Part shown: piece by piece, positions 1-5,612 of the stretch
Position numbering within the stretch: the first letter of the stretch is position 1
Layout of the letters: the number at the start of each line of letters is the position of its first letter
NCBI GenBank assembly: GCA_937957985.1
Contig: CALGOH010000073.1
Coordinates: 1 to 7,256, forward strand
Origin: an uncultured Verrucomicrobiae bacterium
GTDB taxonomy: Bacteria > Verrucomicrobiota > Verrucomicrobiia > Verrucomicrobiales > Akkermansiaceae
Direction of reading: 5' to 3'
DNA length: 7,256 nt
Notes under the pieces: model-generated
Database searches by the model: none
The model's input: the letters and a program-made list of their open reading frames with translations, nothing else
What the model was told of the DNA's origin: nothing
Translations under genes and position numbers: made by a program

Positions 1-974
1 GGCTCCCCGGGCCGGTCCGTCGGATGGTCAGCAGCCCGGAGCACCTCCTCGCGCCACGGCCCGGGGAGGGGCGCCAGCGCCCGCGGGTTGTTCTTGGGCA
101 GGGGACAGTTGCTGTGGTAGAAGGCCAGCGCCGTCAGCGCGAAGGCCCCCACCAGCACCGAGAGCACCAGGCCGCGGAAGCCGGAATGGTAGCAGATCGC
201 CACCGCATACAGCAGGCCGACGTTGGCGATCGAGTTGCGGTAGCCGCTGGCGGCGGCGAGCGCGAGGCTCAGCAGGACCACCAGCGCCCAGCCGGGGTGG
301 AAGCAGGCCCGTAGCGGTGACTTGAAGGCGACCAGCCAGCTCGCGATGGTGTGGCCGATGTCGCGGAAGGTGCCGACGCGGCTCTTGACCTGCCCGGTCT
401 CGGCATCGACCACGCTGTCCCCGCCCCGCACCAGGTTGAGCGGCTCGCCGACGAAGCGGCCGAAGATCGACAGGGCCATCGCCCACTTGAGTTCCCTGGC
501 CGGGAGGATGAGGGTGGAGAGCAGCACCGCCGCACCCACGTTGATGGCCATGAAGATGTAGGGCTTGCCGCCCACCGAGCCGCCGCCGAGGATGTTGAGG
601 CCCACGGGATTCCTCATGTACACCTGTGCGATGCAGAGGAGGATGAGGATCGTCCAAACCTCCAGCTCGCCGATGCGCACCCGGAAGCGGAGGCGGCGCA
701 TCAGGAACATCGCCAGGGTGAAGCCGATGAACATCATCTTCGAGATCTCCGCCGTCCCGAAGCCCTTCGCGAGGGTGACGTTCAGGGCCGACATGAAGAC
801 CATGAGCAACCAGATCCGGTGCCCGAGCAGCGCGCCCACCAGCAGCACGCCGACCGCACCCACCTTGACGATGGTGAGGACCTGGTCGGTGATGATGCTG
901 TAGCCCAGCCAGATCGAGAGCACGATCGCGATCATCACGACGAAGATCGCGCGGATGGTGGAGGACTGGGTCAC
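1..974 (-). CDS. O-antigen ligase/polymerase-like polytopic membrane protein (5' part; runs off the window)
   Basis: The reading frame is open from a GTG at 974 to the window edge, giving 324 residues without a stop; the rest lies beyond base 1. The translation begins MTQSSTIRAIFVVMIAIVLS and is strongly hydrophobic, with likely membrane segments near residues 8-27, 34-65, 78-92, 105-118, 140-157 and 225-243 and more further on. Alternating helices and short loops in a polysaccharide locus fit the Wzy/WaaL (O-antigen polymerase/ligase) class, which polymerises repeat units or transfers them to an acceptor at the periplasmic face of the inner membrane. The large periplasmic loop with the usual key residues is not in the window, so polymerase and ligase cannot be separated. 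The first in-frame stop upstream is at 1007-1005, inside a repeat arm. GTG 974 is the first start after it; ATG 935 is an alternative. No Shine-Dalgarno is visible: the leader is pyrimidine-rich and directly abuts the TTTCAG repeat. Confidence 0.7.
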   Translation of the reverse strand, partial: MTQSSTIRAIFVVMIAIVLSIWLGYSIITDQVLTIVKVGAVGVLLVGALLGHRIWLLMVFMSALNVTLAKGFGTAEISKMMFIGFTLAMFLMRRLRFRVRIGELEVWTILILLCIAQVYMRNPVGLNILGGGSVGGKPYIFMAINVGAAVLLSTLILPARELKWAMALSIFGRFVGEPLNLVRGGDSVVDAETGQVKSRVGTFRDIGHTIASWLVAFKSPLRACFHPGWALVVLLSLALAAASGYRNSIANVGLLYAVAICYHSGFRGLVLSVLVGAFALTALAFYHSNCPLPKNNPRALAPLPGPWREEVLRAADHPTDRPGE

Positions 975-984
975 GGGCGGAGGA

Positions 985-1030
985 GAAAAGCTGAAATTCT
1001 GAAATCAGAGAGGAAGGTCGGAGGTCAGGG
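985..1030 (+). repeat. Junction repeat between hepT and the O-antigen ligase-like gene: CTGAAA arm plus two GGAGGTC-type heptamers
   Basis: The plus strand reads an arm (AAAAGCTGAAATTCTGAAAT, ending in ATCAGAG) followed by AAGGTC, GGAGGTC and AGGGGG heptamer-like units. The hepT stop codon (TGA on the minus strand, 1027-1025) is made by the heptamer part. The start of the membrane-protein gene follows the arm by about 10 nt. On the coding strand the arm reads TTTCAG, the orientation without stop codons. A longer version of the same arm-plus-heptamer order occurs at 1819-1891, on the other side of the toxin-antitoxin pair. Confidence 0.85.
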
Positions 1031-1432
1031 GGCCTCGGTCAGTTCGGCGATAAATCGTTCGAAATCGACGAGGTGACGATCGAGGATGGCTTCGAGGATG
1101 GGACGCTGGATCTCCTGGTAGGCATGGACGGCGATGTTTCGGAAACCTACCATATTGCGCAAGGCGGCTGCCGTTTCAGGGGAAAGCGCGCCGGATTTCT
1201 CGATCATGCTGAACGCGTCGCGGCTGGATTGCGGGATGCCGAGCCTGTTCTCGGCAACGTGGTGCATCGCAAGATCGATGGCGGCCTCGCAGGCTCGAAG
1301 GAGGTTCAGGATGATCGCGTCCTGGATGGTGCAGTCATCGAGCCGGGCGGGATCACCCCGGTATTCCTCCGCCACCCGCGCGACGCAACGCCGGATGATC
1401 TCGGACTTGTTCCGGGTGATGTCGTCACTCAT
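1025..1432 (-). CDS. hepT: HepT-like HEPN-domain RNase toxin (DUF86 type)
   Basis: This 135-residue all-helical protein ends its HEPN core with R98-N99-x3-H103-A-Y105, the RX4-6HXY motif of HepT toxins. In that family Arg and His form the RNase active site of a dimer, and the nearby Tyr is the residue AMPylated by the MntA antitoxin. Its length matches the family (about 130-145 residues). The ATG at 1432 overlaps the TGA of the upstream nucleotidyltransferase gene by ATGA, so the two are translationally coupled; a weak GGGGAG lies about 11 nt before the start. The stop codon falls in a GGAGGTCAGG repeat. By family knowledge the toxin cleaves RNA (tRNA in characterised cases) and is neutralised by its partner. 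All key residues are present, so there is no sign of decay. Activity in this host is inferred. Confidence 0.88.
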   Translation of the reverse strand: MSDDITRNKSEIIRRCVARVAEEYRGDPARLDDCTIQDAIILNLLRACEAAIDLAMHHVAENRLGIPQSSRDAFSMIEKSGALSPETAAALRNMVGFRNIAVHAYQEIQRPILEAILDRHLVDFERFIAELTEAP

Positions 1433-1806
1433 CGCGCGAGGATCTCCCCACGCTCCTCATTGAGGCGGGCATAGTCGGCAAGGGTCTGCATCTCGAGCTT
1501 CCGGGCGGCGGGGAGATCGGCCGCCTGCAACCGCTCGCCCGTGCGCAGGACCTCCTTTCGCATGACGGTCGAGGCCGCATCGAGATCGACGACATCGACC
1601 TCCACCCGAAGGGATTCGGAGAGGCGGTTGGCCAGTCCGAAAAGCTCGACGGGGTCGAGGGGCGCCGATGGCAGGATCGCCAGGTCGAGATCCGACCCCG
1701 GATGCTGCCGGTCGGTGCCGTAGGAGCCGAAAAGATACACCGCCGCCGGGCCAAGCGGAGCAAGCGCTGCGAGGATCGTGTCGGACTGGTCCGGGGAAAG
1801 GCGCAT
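1429..1806 (-). CDS. mntA: MntA-like minimal nucleotidyltransferase antitoxin
   Basis: This 125-residue protein carries the minimal nucleotidyltransferase signature GSX10DXD: G27-S28, then D39-L-D41 (the region YLFGSYGTDRQHPGSDLDLA). A later acidic strand, VDVVDLD at about 70-76, can supply the third metal-binding Asp. In the type VII MNT-HEPN toxin-antitoxin family, such proteins inactivate HepT by attaching AMP to the Tyr of its RX4-6HXY motif. It lies directly upstream of hepT with an ATGA overlap, the usual antitoxin-first order. The ATG at 1806 has a pyrimidine-rich leader and no Shine-Dalgarno; just upstream is the TTTCAG-orientation arm at 1819-1855. Base composition (about 60% G+C in hand-counted rows of the downstream hepT) is below that of the neighbouring polysaccharide genes, in line with acquisition as a cassette. 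Confidence 0.88.
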   Translation of the reverse strand: MRLSPDQSDTILAALAPLGPAAVYLFGSYGTDRQHPGSDLDLAILPSAPLDPVELFGLANRLSESLRVEVDVVDLDAASTVMRKEVLRTGERLQAADLPAARKLEMQTLADYARLNEERGEILAR

Positions 1807-1818
1807 GGGAGTGGGAAG

Positions 1819-1855
1819 AAAAGCTGACAGTTGAAAACTGAAAGCTGAAATCAGA
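1819..1855 (+). repeat. CTGAAA repeat arm upstream of mntA
   Basis: The plus strand holds irregular 7-8-nt units (AAAAGCTGACAG, TTGAAAA, CTGAAAG, CTGAAATCAGA). It ends with the same ATCAGAG boundary found at 1003-1010. On the coding (minus) strand it reads TTTCAGC and lies 12 nt before the mntA ATG. It is a direct copy of the arm at 985-1010, so the toxin-antitoxin pair is bracketed by same-orientation repeats. Confidence 0.85.
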
Positions 1856-1856
1856 G

Positions 1857-1961
<105 letters not shown>

Positions 1962-1966
1962 GGGCA

Positions 1967-1999
1967 TTTCAACTTTCAGCTTTCAGCTTTCCGTTTTTC
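1967..1999 (-). repeat. TTTCAGC repeat arm at the 3' end of the gtrA-like gene
   Basis: The plus strand reads TTTCAACTTTCAGCTTTCAG followed by CTTTCCGTTTTTC, with 7-nt spacing. On the coding strand this is the CTGAAA orientation. It encodes the GKLKAES tail of the GtrA-like protein and its TGA stop at 1971-1969. It is inverted relative to the arm at 1819-1855, so the two can pair in the transcript and enclose the heptamer array in a loop. Confidence 0.85.
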
Positions 2000-2421
2000 A
2001 AACGTCCTTCCAGCGCGTGGCGGGCGAAGAGGAACTTGGCGACGCTGAAGACGACGACGTTGGCGAACTGGAGGACGAGGTAGTGGATGGGGGTGACGCG
2101 GACCAGCAGCGAATAGAGGGCCCAGTCGAGGACGCGGGCGGCGAGGATGCCCGACATGAAGAGCAGGAACTGCGACCACAGGCTGCGCGAGGTGTCGCGC
2201 TTGAAGACGAAGAGGATGCAGGCGAAGAAGTTGATCGTGACCTGCACCACCAGCACCAGCGCGTAGGCGCCGGGCTTGGGCCAGCCGAGCCGGTCCACCA
2301 GGAACCAGTTGAGCGGGATCGCGACCAGGAAGGCCGGGATGCCGACGGCGAGGAAGCGGAAGAGCCTGCCGAAACGCGCCCGGAAAAGCTGAAGCGCTGA
2401 AATGCTCAGGTCTGATTTCAA
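1969..2421 (-). CDS. GtrA-like four-helix membrane protein
   Basis: This 150-residue protein has four hydrophobic segments (about 20-43, 51-74, 83-106 and 113-133) with short basic loops such as FKRDTSR (73-79). That is the layout of the GtrA family (PF04138), small inner-membrane proteins thought to flip undecaprenyl- or dolichyl-phosphate-linked sugars made by a partner glycosyltransferase. The partner lies directly upstream: the glycosyltransferase stop is 10 nt before this start. The only start after the preceding in-frame stop (2427-2425) is the TTG at 2421, which belongs to the repeat arm. The first residues (KSDLSISALQLF) and the last seven (GKLKAES) are repeat-encoded, so both termini have been overwritten while the four-helix core is intact. 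The start lies at the foot of a small GAAAT/ATTTC hairpin. A longer frame-shifted ORF over the same bases is arginine- and proline-rich and not credible. Confidence 0.82.
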   Translation of the reverse strand: MKSDLSISALQLFRARFGRLFRFLAVGIPAFLVAIPLNWFLVDRLGWPKPGAYALVLVVQVTINFFACILFVFKRDTSRSLWSQFLLFMSGILAARVLDWALYSLLVRVTPIHYLVLQFANVVVFSVAKFLFARHALEGRLKNGKLKAES

Positions 2422-2468
2422 CTTTCAACTTTCAGCTTTCAACTTTCAACTTTCCGCTTTCAACGTTT
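2384..2468. repeat. Palindromic double-arm repeat between the glycosyltransferase and gtrA-like genes
   Basis: A CTGAAA arm (AAAAGCTGAAGCGCTGAAAT from 2384) meets a TTTCAAC/TTTCAGC arm (2411-2468, at least six 7-nt units) head to head around CTCAGGTCTGA. On the coding strand the order is stop-type arm then open-type arm. It provides the last residues and TGA of the glycosyltransferase (2434-2432), the TTG start of the GtrA-like protein (2421-2419) and its first dozen codons. An RNA hairpin can form across it. Confidence 0.85.
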
Positions 2469-3427
2469 CGGCTCCCGTCTCCCACCGCCGCCAGGCGGCT
2501 CTGGTAGAGGGTTTCCTCGGTGAGGCGGCGCTGGCTGCGGCTGAGTTCGGCCAGCACGGCGACGGCGACCATGAGGAAGCCGGCGAGGGCGAGGATGGCC
2601 AGCAGGATGACCGACGGCAGGTAGGTGCGGTCGGAGTCGGAGGAGGTCGAGAAATAGACGAGGTAGATGAAGCGGATGCCGAGGGCGAGCGCCGCGGCGA
2701 AGAGGACGGCCGCGACGCTGACGAAGAGGCGGCTGGGGCGGTAGAGGATGAACATCGACACCATCGTCGATCCGGTTTTCCAAAGGTACTGGGGAATCGA
2801 GCGGAAGAGCCGGGAGTCGCGGGTCTTGGGATTGACGCGGATGTCGACCGACTCAACGCGCAGGCCGTTGTTGCCGGCCTGGATGAGGGTTTCCATGCAG
2901 TAGGAGAACCGGGTGTAGAGGAAGATCCGCATGCAGGCCTCGCGGGAGAAGGCACGGAAGCCGGAGGGCGCGTCGCGGACGGTGGTCTTGGAGATCATCC
3001 GCAGCACCCAGCTCCCGACCAACTGGAGCGCCTTCTTCACGAAGCCGAACTCGGGATGATCGACGATGGGGCGCGAGCCGACGACGATGTCGGCACGGTC
3101 CTCGAGCACCGGCGCGACGAGCTTGGGGATGTCGGCGCCGCAGTACTGGTTGTCGCCGTCGGTGTTGACGACGATGTCGGCCCCGTGGGCCAGGGCGAAG
3201 TCGATGCCACGCCGGAACGCGATGGCGAGCCCGCGGTTGCTGCCGAGGGTGAGCACGTGGTGGGCGCCGCACTCGCGGGCGACTTCCGAGGTGCGGTCGG
3301 TGCTGCCGTCATCGACGACGAGGTACTCGACCACGTCGATGCCCGGCACCTCGCGCGGCAGGTCGGCGAGCGTCTGCGGCAGGGTGTCCTCCTCGTTGAG
3401 GCAGGGGATCTGGATGATCAATTTCAA
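2432..3427 (-). CDS. Family 2 glycosyltransferase with two C-terminal membrane segments (GtrB/Dpm1-like)
   Basis: This 331-residue protein opens with MKLIIQIPCLNEEDTLP, the first strand of a GT-A fold. It shows VVDDGSTD (37-44), NTDGDNQY with the metal-binding DGD (88-95), DIVVGSR (113-119) and DAPSGFRAF (152-160), all typical of GT2 polyprenyl-phosphate sugar synthases. Two hydrophobic segments (about 233-257 and 271-294) anchor it in the inner membrane, as in GtrB-like enzymes. By family it transfers a sugar from a nucleotide donor to a lipid phosphate on the cytoplasmic side, and the GtrA-like protein just downstream would move the product across. The donor sugar cannot be read from sequence. 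The start is a TTG at 3427 formed by the repeat (TTTTGAAATTG); the next in-frame stop upstream is at 3448-3446, with no ATG or GTG between. The last 11 residues (NVESGKLKVES) are repeat-encoded. Confidence 0.92.
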   Translation of the reverse strand: MKLIIQIPCLNEEDTLPQTLADLPREVPGIDVVEYLVVDDGSTDRTSEVARECGAHHVLTLGSNRGLAIAFRRGIDFALAHGADIVVNTDGDNQYCGADIPKLVAPVLEDRADIVVGSRPIVDHPEFGFVKKALQLVGSWVLRMISKTTVRDAPSGFRAFSREACMRIFLYTRFSYCMETLIQAGNNGLRVESVDIRVNPKTRDSRLFRSIPQYLWKTGSTMVSMFILYRPSRLFVSVAAVLFAAALALGIRFIYLVYFSTSSDSDRTYLPSVILLAILALAGFLMVAVAVLAELSRSQRRLTEETLYQSRLAAVGDGSRNVESGKLKVES

Positions 3428-3453
3428 AAGCTGAAATGCTGAAAATCAGAAAC
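3425..3453 (+). repeat. CTGAAA repeat arm at the glycosyltransferase start
   Basis: The plus strand reads CAAAAGCTGAAATGCTGAAA and ends in ATCAGAAA; one extra ACTGAAAT follows at 3453-3460. On the coding strand it is TTTCAGC-oriented and supplies the TTG start of the glycosyltransferase. It is inverted with respect to the arm at 3534-3575, and both point their ATCAG ends inward. Confidence 0.85.
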
Positions 3454-3533
3454 ACTGAAATGGGATGGAGTGCCCTCTAAAGGGCCTGATACCCGAATTG
3501 AAGAAGCGAGTGCGAATGGACTGGGCGAAAACT
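3454..3533. other. Unique AT-richer spacer between two inverted repeat arms
   Basis: About 80 nt with no convincing reading frame separate the four-helix-bundle stop region from the glycosyltransferase start region. It contains a small palindrome, GCCCT-CTAA-AGGGC (3472-3485), with no T-run after it on either strand, so it is not a good intrinsic terminator. No confident promoter was found. With the flanking inverted arms the whole of 3425-3575 has the outline of a short MITE-like element of about 150 bp, but no target duplication was identified. Confidence 0.5.
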
Positions 3534-3575
3534 CTGATTTTACTTCAGCGTTTCAGCATTTCAGTTTGAGCTTTT
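3534..3575 (-). repeat. TTTCAGC repeat arm at the 3' end of the four-helix-bundle gene
   Basis: The plus strand runs CTGATTTTACTTCAGCGTTT and continues CAGCATTTCAGTTTGAGCTTTT. On the coding strand it is CTGAAA-oriented and provides the TGA stop (3563-3561) and the last few residues of the four-helix-bundle protein. It is in the same orientation as the arm at 3959-3995 on the other side of that gene. Confidence 0.85.
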
Positions 3576-3932
3576 GCCAGTGCTCCGCACCTTGGAGACG
3601 ATGGTGGTGAAAATCGAGATGATCTCGTCCAGTTCCTTGTGGGAATTGGGCAGTGCCGAATCCGTTACGCCACAATCCTCGATGAGGAGTTCGATCCAGA
3701 GTTGAGTCTCATCCGCTTCCTGGAGCAAAACTTCGATCTTGGAACAGAACTCGGCATCTGACCGAGCCCGTGAGGCCTCACGCGCATGAGCCGCTACCGA
3801 AGTGCCCGCGCGGATCATTTGGCGACCGAGTATGCTGACTTCCTCCCGCTGGCGGGGCAGGCGGATAAAAAGCCTCACAATTCCGGAGGCAAGGCGCTTG
3901 GTGCGCTGGCGAAGGTCTTCAGACAGTCTCAC
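3561..3932 (-). CDS. Four-helix-bundle protein, 23S rRNA intervening-sequence (S23) family
   Basis: This 123-residue, almost wholly helical protein has the family's core pattern: ILGRQMIRAGTSVAAHAREA (34-53), then SRARSDAEFCSKIEVLLQEA (54-73) and DETQLWIELL (74-83). These match the conserved RAGTS, A-S-EF-K and EADET-WxELL positions of the TIGR02436/PF05635 four-helix bundles, and the length is normal. The family was first found in intervening sequences of 23S rRNA genes and is widespread as free-standing genes. Its role is unknown; it shares a fold with the Avd accessory protein of diversity-generating retroelements, but no reverse transcriptase is visible here. The GTG at 3932 is the only start after the stop of the upstream gene, which is in the same frame 51 nt away. 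G+C is about 52% (counted over 3601-3720) against 67-75% in sampled rows of the neighbours, suggesting acquisition. Repeats bracket the gene on both sides. Confidence 0.85.
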   Translation of the reverse strand: MRLSEDLRQRTKRLASGIVRLFIRLPRQREEVSILGRQMIRAGTSVAAHAREASRARSDAEFCSKIEVLLQEADETQLWIELLIEDCGVTDSALPNSHKELDEIISIFTTIVSKVRSTGKSSN

Positions 3933-3958
3933 GGACCAATGACAGGAATTTCTTTTTG

Positions 3959-3995
3959 TTTCAGCATTCCAGCATGTCCGCTTTCAGCTTTTCAA
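3959..3995 (-). repeat. TTTCAGC repeat arm at the 3' end of the lyase-like gene
   Basis: The plus strand reads TTTCAGCATTCCAGCATGTC followed by CGCTTTCAGCTTTTC. On the coding strand it is CTGAAA-oriented and supplies the final LKS and TGA (3986-3984) of the lyase-like protein. It is more diverged than the other arms (AATGCTGGAATG rather than CTGAAATG). Confidence 0.8.
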
Positions 3996-5612
3996 ATACC
4001 TTGTCGTTGCCACGAAACTCCCGCCATCGCGGTTGATCTTCTCTGCCCTCGATACGCCGCGCGACAACCCGGCGTCCTCCGGGTGGTGGCTGTCGGCACT
4101 GGCGACGTGGCGCTTGGAGGAGCGCGGAGCGCGAAGCACCTCGTCGGACTCACGCAGGCCGGTGATGCGGTCCTTGATCACCAGTGCGCCATTCTCGAGG
4201 CGGATCGAACGGTCGATGCGGAGGTCTCCCCCGCCCTTCTTGAAGATGAGCACGCGCTTGAGGAGACCGATGAGGCGGCGGCCCAGGATCCAGCTTCCGA
4301 CGCGCAGGACCATGTGCTTGAGCGGGCTGCTCTGGTGCTCGCGGTGGGCGACGAGCGGACCCTTGGTGACGACATGGTCGGCCTCGAGATCGATGATCCA
4401 GTCCGGCGACCACCAGTGGCTGACCCATTCCTCTCCGCCGCGGCGGACGATCCAGCCGAAGTCGCTCGCCTCGGACCCATCATCCCAGGCGACGGTGGCG
4501 ATGCCTCCCTTGCGGGCGGAGACGAGAGCGTGGACGCCTTCGCCGGCGAGGCGGGCGTGGCCGGACTTCTGAAAAGCTGAAAGCTGAAATGCTGAAACGC
4601 TGAAATCCGAGGAGGGCGGATCGACAGGGGAGTCGCCGAGGACCTTGAGGGCGCGGAAGACGGAATGGCCGATGTAGTGGCACCAGTAGCGGTCATCGAC
4701 GGCGGCGAGGAAGTGGCCGGGCTGGTCGGCCGTCGCGAAGAGCCGGTGGAAGACCCGCGTGGCGAGGTCGCCGGCCGCGGAGGATTCCGTCGCCATGCGG
4801 GCGATGGCGTAGGGGACGAGGTAGTCGGTATTGCGCGAGTTGTGCATGCCCGCCCGGTGCGGCGGGGATTCGGTGAACCAGGCGATGAACTCCAGCGCCT
4901 TGTCGAGGGCGGGCCGGCATCGTTCGTCGCCGGTCGCATCGTGGAGGTCCCACAGGCAGTCCATGGTGACGGCGAGGTAGCCGAGGTCGGGGCCGTCGTA
5001 TTCCGGGAACCAGCCTTCGCTTTCCTGCATCGCGAAGGTGCGGTCGAGCAGGCCGGCGAAGCGCGCCTCATCGACGAGGTCGGGCGCCAGCTTGCGGATC
5101 ATCGCCGCGGCGGCGGTGCCGGCGACCTGCTGGTTGGCCGCCTGCGACTCGAAACGGGAGAGGAGCTGACCGGCGGCGACTTGGAGGCCGGGGCGGATCT
5201 CCTCGACGTCCACCACGCCGGCCCCGGCCAGCTTGGCGACGGCAAGCGTCGAGAAGGCCAGCGGCGGGTAGCCCTGCTCGAAAGGATAGTATTCCTCGAA
5301 GGCGCCATGGCGGCGGGCGCGGTCATTCCAGAAGCGCGCCGAGGAGGCGGCGAGGCGGTCGAGGAACGCGGCGCCGATTTCGCGGCCCGCGGGAAGCGAC
5401 GACGCGATGTGCAGCGCATAGCCCCCCTGCTGGAGGATGATCGAGGGAAAGTCGCGGATCTTGTAGTGCCACCAGTTCCGGTCCCAGCATCCCGCGGCCG
5501 GAGAGCCCGGATCGCGGCAGACCTGGGTGAGCATCCGCGGCAGGACGCGCCGGGAGAGGAGTTGGAGGTCGGAGGTCAGGGTGTTGGCGGAGTGGCTCCT
5601 TGCAGGAGCCAT
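3984..5612 (-). CDS. Putative polysaccharide-processing protein, helical (toroid-like) domain plus beta-rich domain; heparinase/alginate-lyase-like, function unproven
   Basis: From ATG 5612 the product is 542 residues. The first half is helical with conserved-looking aromatic and acidic motifs: CRDPGSP (32-38), GCWDRNWWHYKIRDF (41-55), EEYYPFEQGYPP (106-117), EGWFPEYDGPDLGYL (199-213) and NSRNTDYLVPY (258-268). This resembles the alpha/alpha toroids of heparinase- and alginate-lyase-type enzymes. The second half (about 351-542) is strand-rich (VSHWWSPDWIIDLEADHVV, RSIRLENGALVIKDRITG), like the beta-sandwich of such lyases. No signal peptide is seen, so it may act in the cytoplasm. Context supports a glycan-modifying role, but no catalytic residue is proven. 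Residues 335-350 (SDFSVSAFQLSAFQKS) are an in-frame repeat insertion between the two halves. The start is uncertain: the frame is open to a GTG at 5768, but 5564-5771 is repeat DNA; native-looking sequence begins near LLSRRVLPRMLTQ, so ATG 5534 (516 residues) is also plausible. The stop is repeat-encoded. Confidence 0.7.
   Translation of the reverse strand: MAPARSHSANTLTSDLQLLSRRVLPRMLTQVCRDPGSPAAGCWDRNWWHYKIRDFPSIILQQGGYALHIASSLPAGREIGAAFLDRLAASSARFWNDRARRHGAFEEYYPFEQGYPPLAFSTLAVAKLAGAGVVDVEEIRPGLQVAAGQLLSRFESQAANQQVAGTAAAAMIRKLAPDLVDEARFAGLLDRTFAMQESEGWFPEYDGPDLGYLAVTMDCLWDLHDATGDERCRPALDKALEFIAWFTESPPHRAGMHNSRNTDYLVPYAIARMATESSAAGDLATRVFHRLFATADQPGHFLAAVDDRYWCHYIGHSVFRALKVLGDSPVDPPSSDFSVSAFQLSAFQKSGHARLAGEGVHALVSARKGGIATVAWDDGSEASDFGWIVRRGGEEWVSHWWSPDWIIDLEADHVVTKGPLVAHREHQSSPLKHMVLRVGSWILGRRLIGLLKRVLIFKKGGGDLRIDRSIRLENGALVIKDRITGLRESDEVLRAPRSSKRHVASADSHHPEDAGLSRGVSRAEKINRDGGSFVATTRYLKS
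4569..4606 (+). repeat. CTGAAA repeat inserted in frame inside the lyase-like gene
   Basis: Five consecutive units (CTGAAAAG, CTGAAAG, CTGAAATG, CTGAAACG, CTGAAAT) occupy 38 nt inside the coding region. On the coding strand they read as stop-free TTTCAGC units and translate to DFSVSAFQLSAFQ. The copy is as clean as the intergenic ones. It lies between the helical and beta-rich halves, where a linker could tolerate extra residues. Confidence 0.93.
5564..5580 (+). repeat. Two GGAGGTC heptamers at the 5' end of the lyase-like gene
   Basis: GGAGGTC GGAGGTC AGG repeats the units of the 15-mer array at 1857-1961 and the pair at 1012-1030. On the coding strand it encodes LTSDLQ just before the native-looking part of the protein. 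This supports the view that the original 5' end of the gene has been replaced by repeat DNA. Confidence 0.8.

Noticed and set aside
1976..2428. Minus-strand frame overlapping the gtrA-like gene by almost its full length
   Set aside because: Its product is rich in R, P and H with no membrane segments; the frame ending at 1969 gives a proper four-helix GtrA-like protein.
2402..3442. Plus-strand open frame of 346 codons opposite the glycosyltransferase
   Set aside because: The minus-strand gene has clear GT2 motifs; the plus-strand product is a low-complexity acidic sequence and its first residues merely translate the repeat (FNFQLSAFNFQL).
3472..3485. Intrinsic terminator at the GCCCT/AGGGC palindrome
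   Set aside because: The stem is only 5 bp and no U-tract follows on either strand.
3561..3932. Avd protein of a diversity-generating retroelement, or a 23S rRNA intervening sequence
   Set aside because: No reverse transcriptase, template/variable repeat pair or rRNA sequence is visible in the window; only the general four-helix-bundle family can be supported.
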